A stretch of 64,000 nt of DNA from Lyngbya aestuarii BL J (GTDB taxonomy: Bacteria; Cyanobacteriota; Cyanobacteriia; Cyanobacteriales; Microcoleaceae): contig NZ_AUZM01000027.1 of the NCBI RefSeq assembly GCF_000478195.2, positions 1 through 64,000 on the forward strand, read 5' to 3'. How positions within the stretch are numbered: position 1 is the first letter of the stretch; each line of letters begins with the position of its first letter. Below, in pieces: positions 27,194-35,568 of this stretch. The translations under genes and the position numbers were made by a program. The notes under the pieces are model-generated. The model ran no database searches. It was not told where the DNA came from and saw only the letters and a program-made list of their open reading frames with translations.

Positions 27194-28651
27194 TTACGAT
27201 AACCAAGATCGCCGCCAGTGAAAGAGATTTTCGATCCAATCTATTAATAGGGTATTGCACCGACGCTGTTGTTGCAACCAAGCCATTGCTGTTTGTTGAC
27301 TCATTTGGGAGAAAGTCGGCCAAATTTGGGGAAGTTCAGCGATCGCGTTGATTTTTAACCCTTGACGAATGGCTAAAGCGATAATATTAATCATCTCACT
27401 GGCTTGTACCCCAACAATAGAAGCCCCTAAAATCTGACCATTTTGATGTCCAATTAGCTTAAAAAAGCCAACCATTTCATCTTCAATAATCGCTTTGGGT
27501 AAATGTTTAAAATACTCTCGATAAACCCGAATCTGATCTCCGTAACGACGTTGGGCTTGAGTTTCAGTTAATCCGACGCTTGCTAATTGAGGTTCCGAAA
27601 AAGTTGCCCAAGGAATCCCTTGATAATTGACTTTGAATACCGGAAAGTATAAAGCATTTTTAATCGCAATGGTGGCTTCATAATTCGCTAAATGAGGATC
27701 AGAATATCCCCCGGATAAATTCCCACAAGCATAGATGCGAGAATGGGTGGTTTGTAGTTTGTCATTGAGGCGTAGATATTGACGGTTAAATGCCACTCCC
27801 ACTGCGTCTAGATTGAACGAATCGAGTTGAGGCTGTTGTCCGGCAGCGACGATAATTTCATCCACTTCTAAGGCTTTATTTCCGGCTTGAATCCATTTTT
27901 TACCTTGAATTTGTTGAGTTTGGATAACTTCAGTTTGAGTTAAAATCCGAATGCCAACAGATTCTAATTTAGCTTGAACTAAAGCGGCCGCTTCAGCATC
28001 TTCTTTCGCTAAAATATGATTATTTTTAACAATCATCGTGACTTTTGAACCTAACCTTCCAAACATTTGAGCAAGTGCAGTGCCGCTTGGATCACCCCCA
28101 ATCACAGCTAAATGTTCAGGAACTTGATGAAGTTTATGAATCGTTTCCGGGGTCAAAAATCCAGTGAAAAGTAGTCCTTCGATCTCGGGAATTTTGGCTT
28201 GAGAACCCGTCGCCAGTAAATAAGTCCGCGATCGCAAAGTCCGTTGGTTAACCACAAAAGCCAGATGAGGTTGACTGACAAACTCCCCTTGTCCGAAAAC
28301 GACATCAACCCCCAAAGCCGCTAACAGTGCGGGAGAATGTTGTTCTTCGAGGTTAGAAACCACAGCCTCTACCCATTGTTGAGTCTGTTGCCAGTTGAGT
28401 GACAGGATTTGATCGAGGTTGGGGTAGTCAGAGAGGGTCTGAATTCCAAACTGTGGCGATCGCTCAATTTGTCGCACCACCTGGCCGACAGAGAATAAGG
28501 CGGTACTCTGTACAGAACGCCAACAGGGGCTAGAAATCGTGGGTTTTTGAGGTTCAACTAAGGCAACACGGGCTTGTTGTTGAGCAGCTTTAGCCGCAGC
28601 ATAGCGTCCCGTTGGACTGCCACCAATTATTACCACGTCGTAGTCAATCAT
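27194..28651 (-). CDS. FAD/NAD-dependent oxidoreductase lacking disulphide-reductase residues
   Basis: A 485-residue two-dinucleotide-binding-domain flavoprotein with the overall build of dihydrolipoamide dehydrogenase/mercuric reductase: N-terminal FAD site (VVIIGGSPTGRYAA), NAD site (LAVIGGDPSGTALAQMFGRLG), a YACGNLSGG FAD segment and a C-terminal dimerisation domain. However, the redox-active CxxxxC is replaced by SPCWRSVQST with one Cys, and the C-terminal HPTxSE dyad reads WPTFSQ. So it cannot run a normal dithiol relay. It follows cobD by 32 bases on the same strand. Substrate unknown; a direct electron-transfer or quinone-type reductase is one option. Confidence 0.8.
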   Translation of the reverse strand: MIDYDVVIIGGSPTGRYAAAKAAQQQARVALVEPQKPTISSPCWRSVQSTALFSVGQVVRQIERSPQFGIQTLSDYPNLDQILSLNWQQTQQWVEAVVSNLEEQHSPALLAALGVDVVFGQGEFVSQPHLAFVVNQRTLRSRTYLLATGSQAKIPEIEGLLFTGFLTPETIHKLHQVPEHLAVIGGDPSGTALAQMFGRLGSKVTMIVKNNHILAKEDAEAAALVQAKLESVGIRILTQTEVIQTQQIQGKKWIQAGNKALEVDEIIVAAGQQPQLDSFNLDAVGVAFNRQYLRLNDKLQTTHSRIYACGNLSGGYSDPHLANYEATIAIKNALYFPVFKVNYQGIPWATFSEPQLASVGLTETQAQRRYGDQIRVYREYFKHLPKAIIEDEMVGFFKLIGHQNGQILGASIVGVQASEMINIIALAIRQGLKINAIAELPQIWPTFSQMSQQTAMAWLQQQRRCNTLLIDWIENLFHWRRSWLS

Positions 28652-28683
28652 AGAGGAAAAGGGAAAATGGAGAATCGGTCAAA

Positions 28684-29766
28684 TTAGAGCGATGGTAAGA
28701 TGTTAGTCATGGCATCGAGTAGGCGTTGATTTTCAGCCTCAGTGCGGATAGCCACTCGAAAATAGTGTTGACCCAGTTCCCCAAAACTGAGACAGTCTCG
28801 AATTAAAATCCGATCCCGTTTCAACAGAGCCATTTGCAGTTCAGGAACTGGTTGCCGAGAATAGACCAGCAGAAAATTGGCAGCACCCGGATAGGGGCGT
28901 AGTCCCGGTAAGGGCGTTAAACCATTCACCAGTTGAGAACGAGCATGACTTAGCCAGTCCCAAGTGTGCTGTTGAAAAGCATGATCTTGAAGCACTGCCG
29001 TACCGACAGCCGCCGCGAGAACATTAACCGGCCAAGGATCACGCCACTGTTGCCAACGATGCAGCCGATCAGGGTGAGCAATCGCGTAACCCAAACGCAA
29101 TCCAGGAATGCTATAAAATTTGGTCAGCGATCGCAATACCACCAGATTTTTATATTTTGGCACTCTCGCCACTAAGCTTTGTTGCTGTTGAGGCCGGAGA
29201 AAGTCCATAAAGGCTTCATCAACCACCACCAGATCAAACTGTTCGAGGTAAGGTTCAATCATCTCCTGCTCAAACAGCCGACCTGTGGGGTTGTGAGGAT
29301 TATTGAGTAGTAGGCCTCCTCGCTTGTCCAGTCCTAGAGCCGGGAATGACCACTGTCCCTGCTGTTCCGATAGGGGCCATTCAATCACTCGAGCTCGAAA
29401 AGCACTCAGCGATCGCCTGTAGTCTCCAAAGGCCGGGGTAAGCAGATAGGTTGTCTCCTGTTGAGCGAGATCCCATCCGGCCAAAGTGAGTAACTCTGCC
29501 GCTCCATTCCCTGGCAAAATCCAGTCTGCTTCTAGAGGGGAATGAATCTGACTCAGAGCATTTCGTAAGACCCGATATTGAGGATCAGGATAGGCTCTGA
29601 GATCACCGAGATGGGTTTGAATTGCTTCTAACGCCGACTGGGGCGGCCCCCAAGGATTGATACTGGCGGAAAAATCCAGAATCTCTGAAGGAGAACAGCC
29701 TGCAATTGAGGCTGCCCAGGTTAAATTTCCACCATGTCCAGGTCTGGCAAGCGATTGAGCCGACAC
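28684..29766 (-). CDS. cobD: L-threonine-O-3-phosphate decarboxylase-like aminotransferase (CobD)
   Basis: A 360-residue class I/II PLP enzyme resembling CobD/HisC. It starts ARPGHGGNLTWAASIAG, as CobD does, has DFSASINPWGPP, the PLP-related NNPHNPTG, VVDEAFMDF and the Schiff-base Lys in SLTKFYSIPGLRLGY. CobD makes (R)-1-amino-2-propanol phosphate for the cobalamin lower-ligand arm. Many cyanobacteria make pseudocobalamin. Start is a GTG only 2 bases after the HU stop, with GAGGAAT before it, so translation is probably coupled to HU. HisC is the main alternative, but the N-terminal motif favours CobD. Confidence 0.85.
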   Translation of the reverse strand: MSAQSLARPGHGGNLTWAASIAGCSPSEILDFSASINPWGPPQSALEAIQTHLGDLRAYPDPQYRVLRNALSQIHSPLEADWILPGNGAAELLTLAGWDLAQQETTYLLTPAFGDYRRSLSAFRARVIEWPLSEQQGQWSFPALGLDKRGGLLLNNPHNPTGRLFEQEMIEPYLEQFDLVVVDEAFMDFLRPQQQQSLVARVPKYKNLVVLRSLTKFYSIPGLRLGYAIAHPDRLHRWQQWRDPWPVNVLAAAVGTAVLQDHAFQQHTWDWLSHARSQLVNGLTPLPGLRPYPGAANFLLVYSRQPVPELQMALLKRDRILIRDCLSFGELGQHYFRVAIRTEAENQRLLDAMTNILPSL

Positions 29767-29768
29767 AA

Positions 29769-30065
29769 TTATTCCTCTTTGGTCGTTGCTTTGGAAGCTA
29801 CCTTTTCTTTAAACAGTTTACCTGCTGAGAAGGCGGGTACTCGAGTTGCGGGAATATCCATTTTTTCTCCCGTTTTCGGATTGCGGCCTTCACGAGCTTT
29901 ACGCTCACGAGACTCAAACGAACCAAAACCCACGAGGGTTACTTTATCGTTACGGGATACCGCTTCCATAACGGTATCGAGGGCAGCCGTCAGAACAGCA
30001 TCTGCTTGTTTCTTGGTGACACTGGCCCGTTCAGCCACAGCATCAACTAATTCACCTTTATTCAT
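29769..30065 (-). CDS. hup: HU-family histone-like DNA-binding protein
   Basis: A 98-residue HU homologue: starts MNKGELVDAVAERASVTKKQ, contains the GFGSFE turn and the DNA-binding arm RKAREGRNPKTGEKMDIPA, ending in a short Lys/Glu tail. HU dimers bend and compact nucleoid DNA. It has a very strong AAGGAGG ribosome-binding site, fitting an abundant protein, and a 5-bp hairpin lies just before it in the leader (30086-30108). Unusually, cobD starts 2 bases after its stop. Confidence 0.97.
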   Translation of the reverse strand: MNKGELVDAVAERASVTKKQADAVLTAALDTVMEAVSRNDKVTLVGFGSFESRERKAREGRNPKTGEKMDIPATRVPAFSAGKLFKEKVASKATTKEE

Positions 30066-30613
30066 AAAACCTCCTTGTCTGGAAACCCCGCATCACAAGG
30101 GATCGGGGCGGAAAACAGATGACACAATCGATCAATTAAAATGCAGGACAAAAGAAAAGTTGCTTCTGTCCCGCCGGACTCTTGACAAAGACTGCCAATC
30201 TGCGCGCGGAGTTGTCAAGTGATTCTGATTACGGATCGTCTTTTGATCAAAATTTGACTTCAGATCGCTGTAACCCTGACAGTATCTCACTTGCACTGAC
30301 TTATTCTAATGTTTTTAAGTCGAATATGGATCGATCAAATCTTTAAATTTATATAGATTTCATGTAATTTTCTCATTTTGATTCTGTTTTGGCCAAAAAA
30401 AACATCCCCAATACGGCACTTGGGGACCGGAGATGGGGAGGTGGGGAGATGGGGAGTCAGGAGGTGGGGAGTTGGGGAGGTGGGGAGGTGGGGAGTCGTG
30501 ATGTCAGTCGTCAGAAGTAAGCGCGTTCGCACTGGCTTCGCCTACAGAATTGCCTCTTGCAAGAGCGCCTTTTGACTTCGACCTGTTCCCTCTCCCCTGT
30601 AACAATCCCTTGT
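30066..30613. other. Intergenic region with HU leader and G-rich repeat
   Basis: About 550 bases between HU and pilQ, both on the minus strand. Next to HU is a leader hairpin CCCCG/CGGGG (30086-30108). The middle is AT-rich with no gene seen. The pilQ side holds the G-rich array (30431-30496) and a GC-rich tract around 30515-30570. A pilQ terminator is not obvious. Confidence 0.6.
30431..30496. repeat. G-rich TGGGGAGG repeat array (second copy)
   Basis: About eight copies or variants of TGGGGAGG, same family as 1-157 and 35313-35355. It lies downstream of pilQ. Confidence 0.85.
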
Positions 30614-33019
30614 TTAACGGCTTCGTTGCAGCATTTCTCGCGCATCGGGGCTAACGTTATATTCATAGCCAAACGGGGCGCGATCAGATTCATCCATGAT
30701 CATCGGAGTCACCAACACCACCACTTCGGCGCGTCCGGTTTCCCGAGTCGAACTTCTAAATAAAGCGCCAAGAATCGGCAAATCTCCTAAGAAGGGTATC
30801 TTACTAGCAATAACGCGATCCTGTTCTTGAATAATCCCCGAGACAATTAAAGTTTGACCATCCCGCAGGCGAATTCGTCCAGACTGATACTCCCGTCTGG
30901 AAGTTTCTGTCGCGAAGTCCCCATTGGCTACTCCACCTAACGGAATACGGTTTGTAATGGCAGTCACCACTGGGTTGACATTGATTGTCACAAATCCATT
31001 ATCATCAACGCGCTCAACATTAATACTGACTTCCAGACCAACATCTTCAAATTCTGGCTGGGTTTCAGTTCGCTGACCGCCATCGGTTTCAATGGTATCG
31101 GTTTCAAATCGTTTCACAATGTTCTCCACCAGCTCAACCCGTGCAATCTCCCCTTCCTGCACCAACAAGGTGGGATCGGTGAGAATCTTAGCGTTGCGGT
31201 TTTGAATCTGAAATTGTAGGGTTTGCAGGAAACGACGGGGATATTGGAACAGGGGGAAGGTACTAAATTCAACTTCACCCGCATCAAATGTACCGTCATC
31301 ATTGCGATCAAACGGATCAAAGTCAGAAATCCCCACTCGTTCTGAACGATCTGTTACCGGAGAAACAGGTCGGAGTGTAACTCCACCTCGTCCGGGTGCT
31401 GTTAACGGGGTGGTTGTGGTTCCATCTCGATCAAAGAAGGGTTCTTGGTTTCCAACGGGGTTGTTGGGGACAATTGGTCGAGCGTTAATTCCGGAGGTAG
31501 ATTGGTTAAGATTTGGAGGGTTGTAGGAGCCGAAGTTGAGAGCGGCTGCCCCCCCATCATTAACAAAGAAGGTTTGATCAATCCCAAAGGAGAAACTGCT
31601 ATCAAACGTATCTTCTCCATCGAGGTTGATATCGAGGACTTTAACGTTGATCGCGACTTGACGTTTACGGAGATCGAGTTGGATCAGTTGAGCAGAGGCA
31701 ACTTCCACCAAGTTTGGCTGCCCAATCAAGGTCAAACTATTGAGACGGTCATCGACAATCACCTGCAATCCCCGTAGAAGGGGTATAGAGTCCTGAGTTT
31801 CCACCCGTAGGGTTTCCACAACCGTTGTCACCTGAGTATCTGTTGTGGTTAAGGCTTGGGTACTTCCGGGGATGTTGACAGAGTTAGCACGAGTCACCTG
31901 TTGTTCACGGGTAATTGCTCGTTCTGCTCCCATACTGACGAGGAAAGCCGCCGCTTGTCCGGCTGGAATTTGATTGAGTCGGAAGGAACGAACCACCACA
32001 TCGCGAGCGGTGTTGGGGAGTTGGCGCCCCACAAAGATAGTGTTTCCTTGACGGTTGGCTTCCAGTCCACTCAAGCGCAGAACGTAGTTAAAGACATCTT
32101 GAACGGACTCATTTTCGATATCAAGGGAAATGGTGAGTGCTTCTGTACCGCCCTGAGCGCCTCCTTGTCCGGTTGTGTTTCCGAAATCCGATGCAAAGGC
32201 AACGTTGAGTCCGGCTGTCCGAGCTAACAGAGAGAGAACATCTCGCACTAAAGCATCCCGCAATACCAAACGCGGAATCACTTCTGTGGTATTTAAGTTA
32301 ACGGCTTGAACGGCAGGATTGACGTTAGAAACAGCAATATCTCCAACTGGCGGTGCCACAGCCCGAGGGAGGAAGGGAGGGGTCGGATCGACAGTCCGGG
32401 GTAAGCCCGGAGAAAGTTGGGGATCGCGGTTTCTAGTTGCTGGATCTGGGATAATTGGCTGTTGTTGAGAGGGAGCGGGAGTTGTTCTCGGCGGAGTCGG
32501 TTGTTGCGCTAGAGAACCTCGATCAATCTCGACCTGGGGTTCAGGGACTAATACATCCGGAGAAGGGGTAGAAGTTGGAGGACTAGAAGAATTCGGGGGA
32601 ACGTTTGCAGCGCTTGTTCCGCCTGAGAGCATACTGATCACAATGCCTCCAGAAGCCCCTTGAACAACGCGGGCATCGGGTGGACTGCTGGCTCCTGTCA
32701 CAATCACTCGAACGCTAGTCGGATCGAGTTGAGTCACCACAATTGAGGCGATTCCGGGGGCGGGATTGTTTTTTTGGAACATCTCCTGACCCATGTTGAG
32801 CTGCGTGTTAATCACATCAGCCACAAAATCATTACCTCGTCTGACGACAAAGACTTCTGGACGTCCGCCGCCTTCTGTTACCAAAACGAGATTTGTCTCT
32901 CCGTTGCTATCAACAATTTGAACATCTCGAATGACGGTAAATGCAATGGCAGGGGCTTGTGCCATCAGAACAACGGCAGCTACCGATAGTCCTGTTCCCC
33001 ATCCTAGAACTTGTTTCAC
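30614..33019 (-). CDS. pilQ: Type IV pilus secretin PilQ
   Basis: The 801-residue outer-membrane secretin through which type IV pili pass, needed for motility and DNA uptake. In order: signal peptide (1-26), AMIN domain (about 28-115, peptidoglycan binding), a Pro/Ser/Thr-rich linker (about 130-230), secretin/TonB N-terminal short domain and N-domains with VEVASAQLIQLDLRKRQV, and the C-terminal secretin domain with VPFLGDLPILGALF. The AMIN domain and long linker are usual in cyanobacteria. Start is a GTG with GAGGAGG at 5-6 bases. It sits 464 bases after pilO, beyond a terminator-like hairpin, so it may be transcribed apart from pilMNO. Confidence 0.95.
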   Translation of the reverse strand: MKQVLGWGTGLSVAAVVLMAQAPAIAFTVIRDVQIVDSNGETNLVLVTEGGGRPEVFVVRRGNDFVADVINTQLNMGQEMFQKNNPAPGIASIVVTQLDPTSVRVIVTGASSPPDARVVQGASGGIVISMLSGGTSAANVPPNSSSPPTSTPSPDVLVPEPQVEIDRGSLAQQPTPPRTTPAPSQQQPIIPDPATRNRDPQLSPGLPRTVDPTPPFLPRAVAPPVGDIAVSNVNPAVQAVNLNTTEVIPRLVLRDALVRDVLSLLARTAGLNVAFASDFGNTTGQGGAQGGTEALTISLDIENESVQDVFNYVLRLSGLEANRQGNTIFVGRQLPNTARDVVVRSFRLNQIPAGQAAAFLVSMGAERAITREQQVTRANSVNIPGSTQALTTTDTQVTTVVETLRVETQDSIPLLRGLQVIVDDRLNSLTLIGQPNLVEVASAQLIQLDLRKRQVAINVKVLDINLDGEDTFDSSFSFGIDQTFFVNDGGAAALNFGSYNPPNLNQSTSGINARPIVPNNPVGNQEPFFDRDGTTTTPLTAPGRGGVTLRPVSPVTDRSERVGISDFDPFDRNDDGTFDAGEVEFSTFPLFQYPRRFLQTLQFQIQNRNAKILTDPTLLVQEGEIARVELVENIVKRFETDTIETDGGQRTETQPEFEDVGLEVSINVERVDDNGFVTINVNPVVTAITNRIPLGGVANGDFATETSRREYQSGRIRLRDGQTLIVSGIIQEQDRVIASKIPFLGDLPILGALFRSSTRETGRAEVVVLVTPMIMDESDRAPFGYEYNVSPDAREMLQRSR

Positions 33020-33483
33020 GTTCCCTCCTCAACTGGACTGTGGTTATTGCTTAGAATTAAAGGCTTTTGTGGTTATTGTCAATTGTTAATCGTTGAGAGC
33101 CGATCTAGCTTTTTCAGCCGCGAGACTCAAACTTGAGTTAACAGGATACTTTTTACAGGGATTTGAATTTGATAATTAGCGTGTAAGTGGATTGTATGCG
33201 ATCGCGAAGCACAAGTTAAAGGGTCTAACCTTATTTTTTCTTGGATAAAGGATTTAAGTAAAGCTTATCGCTTGACAGACTAGAACATTTGTCGTACCGT
33301 GTCAAGCGAAATCTTTGTTTTGATTGTTACTAAGCGGTGTCGCAGAACCCAGAATTAACAATAATTAAGAATCCCCGTCATCAATAATGGGGAGTATGTC
33401 AAAAATAAAACAAATAGAATAACCGCGCTCGATCTGAACGCGGCTAAGGGCTAAAATCTTTTTGGGTTTTGAAGGCGTTAAAA
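33020..33483. other. pilO-pilQ intergenic region
   Basis: About 460 bases. It holds a terminator-like hairpin for pilO (33423-33443), a weaker CCCC/GGGG hairpin (33372-33392) and otherwise AT-rich sequence that should contain the pilQ promoter. No gene seen. Confidence 0.55.
33423..33443 (-). terminator. Terminator-like hairpin after pilO
   Basis: On the minus strand CCGCGTTC and GAGCGCGG form an 8-bp stem (one G-T pair) with a 5-base loop, followed by T-rich sequence (TTATTCTATTTG). It lies 40 bases after the pilO stop. Confidence 0.65.
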
Positions 33484-34293
33484 TTACTGAGCGGGTTGGG
33501 CATCCGGTGGGTTAGCAGCATCTAGGGCAGCATCAAGTTGTTCCTGACTCAACGGCATCAACGCACTTAGGGTAAAAGACGTTTTTAAGCGGCGTTGAGG
33601 TTGCTCACTGGCGGGTATAAATTTACCTTGCTTATATTCTCCTTCCACAACGGGCGCTGATTCTACCAACTCCGTTTTTAAGTCTCTAACGACTAACATC
33701 GGTTGCATTCGTTCTAGAATAATCAAAAACTGCCGGGTCTGAGCAAAACTGCCTTCAAACTCCACTTCATATGCACGCCGTCTCAGCTTTCCATTCACGG
33801 CTGGCCCCAAAGAACCGTCATTCACCACTTCAATCGCCGAGTTGGACTGATTTGCACCGGAGGATTGAACGGGTTCAAACTTGGTAATTCTGGCTTTTTC
33901 TTCATCCTCTGTAATACCAGCATTAACCCGATTCAGTTGTTCTTCGATATCAAAGATTAACGTCTCCAGTGTATCTTCGTCGGCAAATAAAGCGGTTACT
34001 GATGCCCGTCTTTGTTGGGCTTCGATTAGCTGTTGTTCTGCTTCTCCTTTCTTACTAAGCCGTTCTTCTTGTTGCTCGATTTCTTGCTGCTTGGCAACAA
34101 TTTGATTATCGAGTTCTTTTCCCTGGGCAATTGTCGGGAGAACCAACTTAAACATCCCAAATCCAGCCAGCAAGACTCCGGCTACCGCAACGGCTATCCC
34201 AATATTTTTGGGCGTGAGAGGGACTCCCAAAACGACTGGCGTTTCAATATCCTGTTCGTCATCGACTGCGATAAATTCGTTTGCTGCTGTCAT
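33484..34293 (-). CDS. pilO: Type IV pilus inner-membrane alignment protein PilO
   Basis: A 269-residue protein with a cytosolic N-terminus, one membrane helix (about 30-52, IGIAVAVAGVLLAGFGMFKL), a coiled coil (about 60-105, rich in Gln/Glu/Lys) and a periplasmic ferredoxin-like domain, the standard PilO build. PilO pairs with PilN to link PilM to PilQ. Its ATG overlaps the pilN stop as ATGA, so the two are translationally coupled. The C-terminus is Pro/Ala/Gln-rich. Confidence 0.9.
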   Translation of the reverse strand: MTAANEFIAVDDEQDIETPVVLGVPLTPKNIGIAVAVAGVLLAGFGMFKLVLPTIAQGKELDNQIVAKQQEIEQQEERLSKKGEAEQQLIEAQQRRASVTALFADEDTLETLIFDIEEQLNRVNAGITEDEEKARITKFEPVQSSGANQSNSAIEVVNDGSLGPAVNGKLRRRAYEVEFEGSFAQTRQFLIILERMQPMLVVRDLKTELVESAPVVEGEYKQGKFIPASEQPQRRLKTSFTLSALMPLSQEQLDAALDAANPPDAQPAQ

Positions 34294-35105
34294 GGTTGAA
34301 TGACTCCTTTTTGTTGAAGGGTTTGAATACGATTGACTAATCCAACCGCTCCTTTACTCTTTAACTGCGGAAGCAACTCCGAAGCATTCGCCTGGCTCAA
34401 ATTCGTTTCAATTTTGTACTCGACTACAGGTTGTAAGTCGGGTAAATTGTTGCTTCCGCCTTGAGATTCATCGACAACCAGTTTGGTCGGATTGTCTTTC
34501 AAGCTAGCCGAGAGCAATTTAGTTTGCTCGTCATCAAAGAAGGGCGATTGCTTCAGCAACAACATAAAGTCACTGAGTTGGGTGAAGGAATTGGCAATTC
34601 CGGTAATTTCCAGCGTGGCAGTATCTTTAGCGGTCGGGGCGGCTTGTCCTTCAGGGGGCGCCGCAGCGGGAGTCGCTGTTAACTCGGGTTCAGTTTGCTT
34701 AATGGTGTTAATCTTCACCCCGGCTACTTGCATCAGTTCAGCAAGTTCTTGACTCAAGGCAGACCAGGGCTTAATTTCGTTGAAGACGGTGGCTAACGCA
34801 TCGGCTTCTTCGTTGGTTTGCTTGGCTTGAGCGTAAATTTTATCAAGTTCGGCGACGAGATTTGTTTTTTCGCCCAGTTGGGCTTCTAAAGCCGCTAACT
34901 CTGTCTCTAACTGAGTATTGCGTTGACTGAAGATGAGCCAAGCTCCCCCAACCAATGCGTTGGCAGCTAAAGCAACCGCAGCCCCAATTATGATCGGTGT
35001 TCTATCAACAGTTGCACCGCTCCGGCCTGGTGAAGACGGGGCTTTTCGATCTACGGGTTTGTAGTCGGGACGGTCGTTAAGAAAATTAATATCAAGGCTG
35101 TACAT
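34290..35105 (-). CDS. pilN: Type IV pilus assembly protein PilN
   Basis: A 271-residue protein starting MYSLDINFLNDRPDY, the short cytosolic tail by which PilN binds PilM (conserved INxLxxRP-like). One membrane helix (about 38-60), a coiled coil with TQLETELAALEAQLGEK, and a periplasmic ferredoxin-like domain follow. It overlaps pilO by 4 bases. A Pro/Ala-rich insert near residues 150-165 is a loop. It is separated from pilM by 463 bases of repeat-bearing DNA, where these genes are usually adjacent. Confidence 0.9.
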   Translation of the reverse strand: MYSLDINFLNDRPDYKPVDRKAPSSPGRSGATVDRTPIIIGAAVALAANALVGGAWLIFSQRNTQLETELAALEAQLGEKTNLVAELDKIYAQAKQTNEEADALATVFNEIKPWSALSQELAELMQVAGVKINTIKQTEPELTATPAAAPPEGQAAPTAKDTATLEITGIANSFTQLSDFMLLLKQSPFFDDEQTKLLSASLKDNPTKLVVDESQGGSNNLPDLQPVVEYKIETNLSQANASELLPQLKSKGAVGLVNRIQTLQQKGVIQP

Positions 35106-35568
35106 TGCGTCAAACCTCTTTGAGGATTTGTTTATGGCTTGAGGGCATCATTATATGTGTATATTTTAGACGGGTGTCGAGGATTTCCTGTGCTGATCGT
35201 AGCAAGGGGGAAAATTTGAAGATTAAGTTTTTTGATCCGTAACTTGCACATTCAAGTCTGAATTTCCCACCGCTCCGAGGCCGGGCCGTGCGCGTTGCCC
35301 TAAAACTTAATTTGTGGGAAGGTGGGGAGGAGCGGAGGTCGGGAGGTCGGGAGGATTTTTATTAATAAAAAGTTATTTTTCAACGCCTGCGGCACGCTCC
35401 GCGAACGGAAAAAAGACCTCTCCCCACCACCCCCGTCACCCGATCACCCCATCAACCTCGGCAATTTTTAACTCGGGAATCGAGTCCGAAGCAGGCACTG
35501 CCGCTCCGAGGGGATTTAAACTATGTCCATCATAGCGAAATCCCAGATTGATGATTCTCAACCCGAGA
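35106..35568. other. pilM-pilN intergenic region with repeats
   Basis: 463 bases between two genes that are normally contiguous. It holds a G-rich array (35313-35355), GC-rich words CCGCTCCGAGG twice (35270 and 35501), a GCCTGCGGCACGCTCCGCG tract near 35387-35405, and a 16-base word (35481-35496) that recurs at 41857-41872. On the minus strand, the frame one base off from the end of pilM stays open for about 45 codons to 35436. No clear gene is assigned. Confidence 0.6.
35313..35355. repeat. G-rich repeat array (third copy)
   Basis: TGGGGAGG / TCGGGAGG units, a diverged copy of the arrays at 1-157 and 30431-30496, placed between pilM and pilN. Confidence 0.75.
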
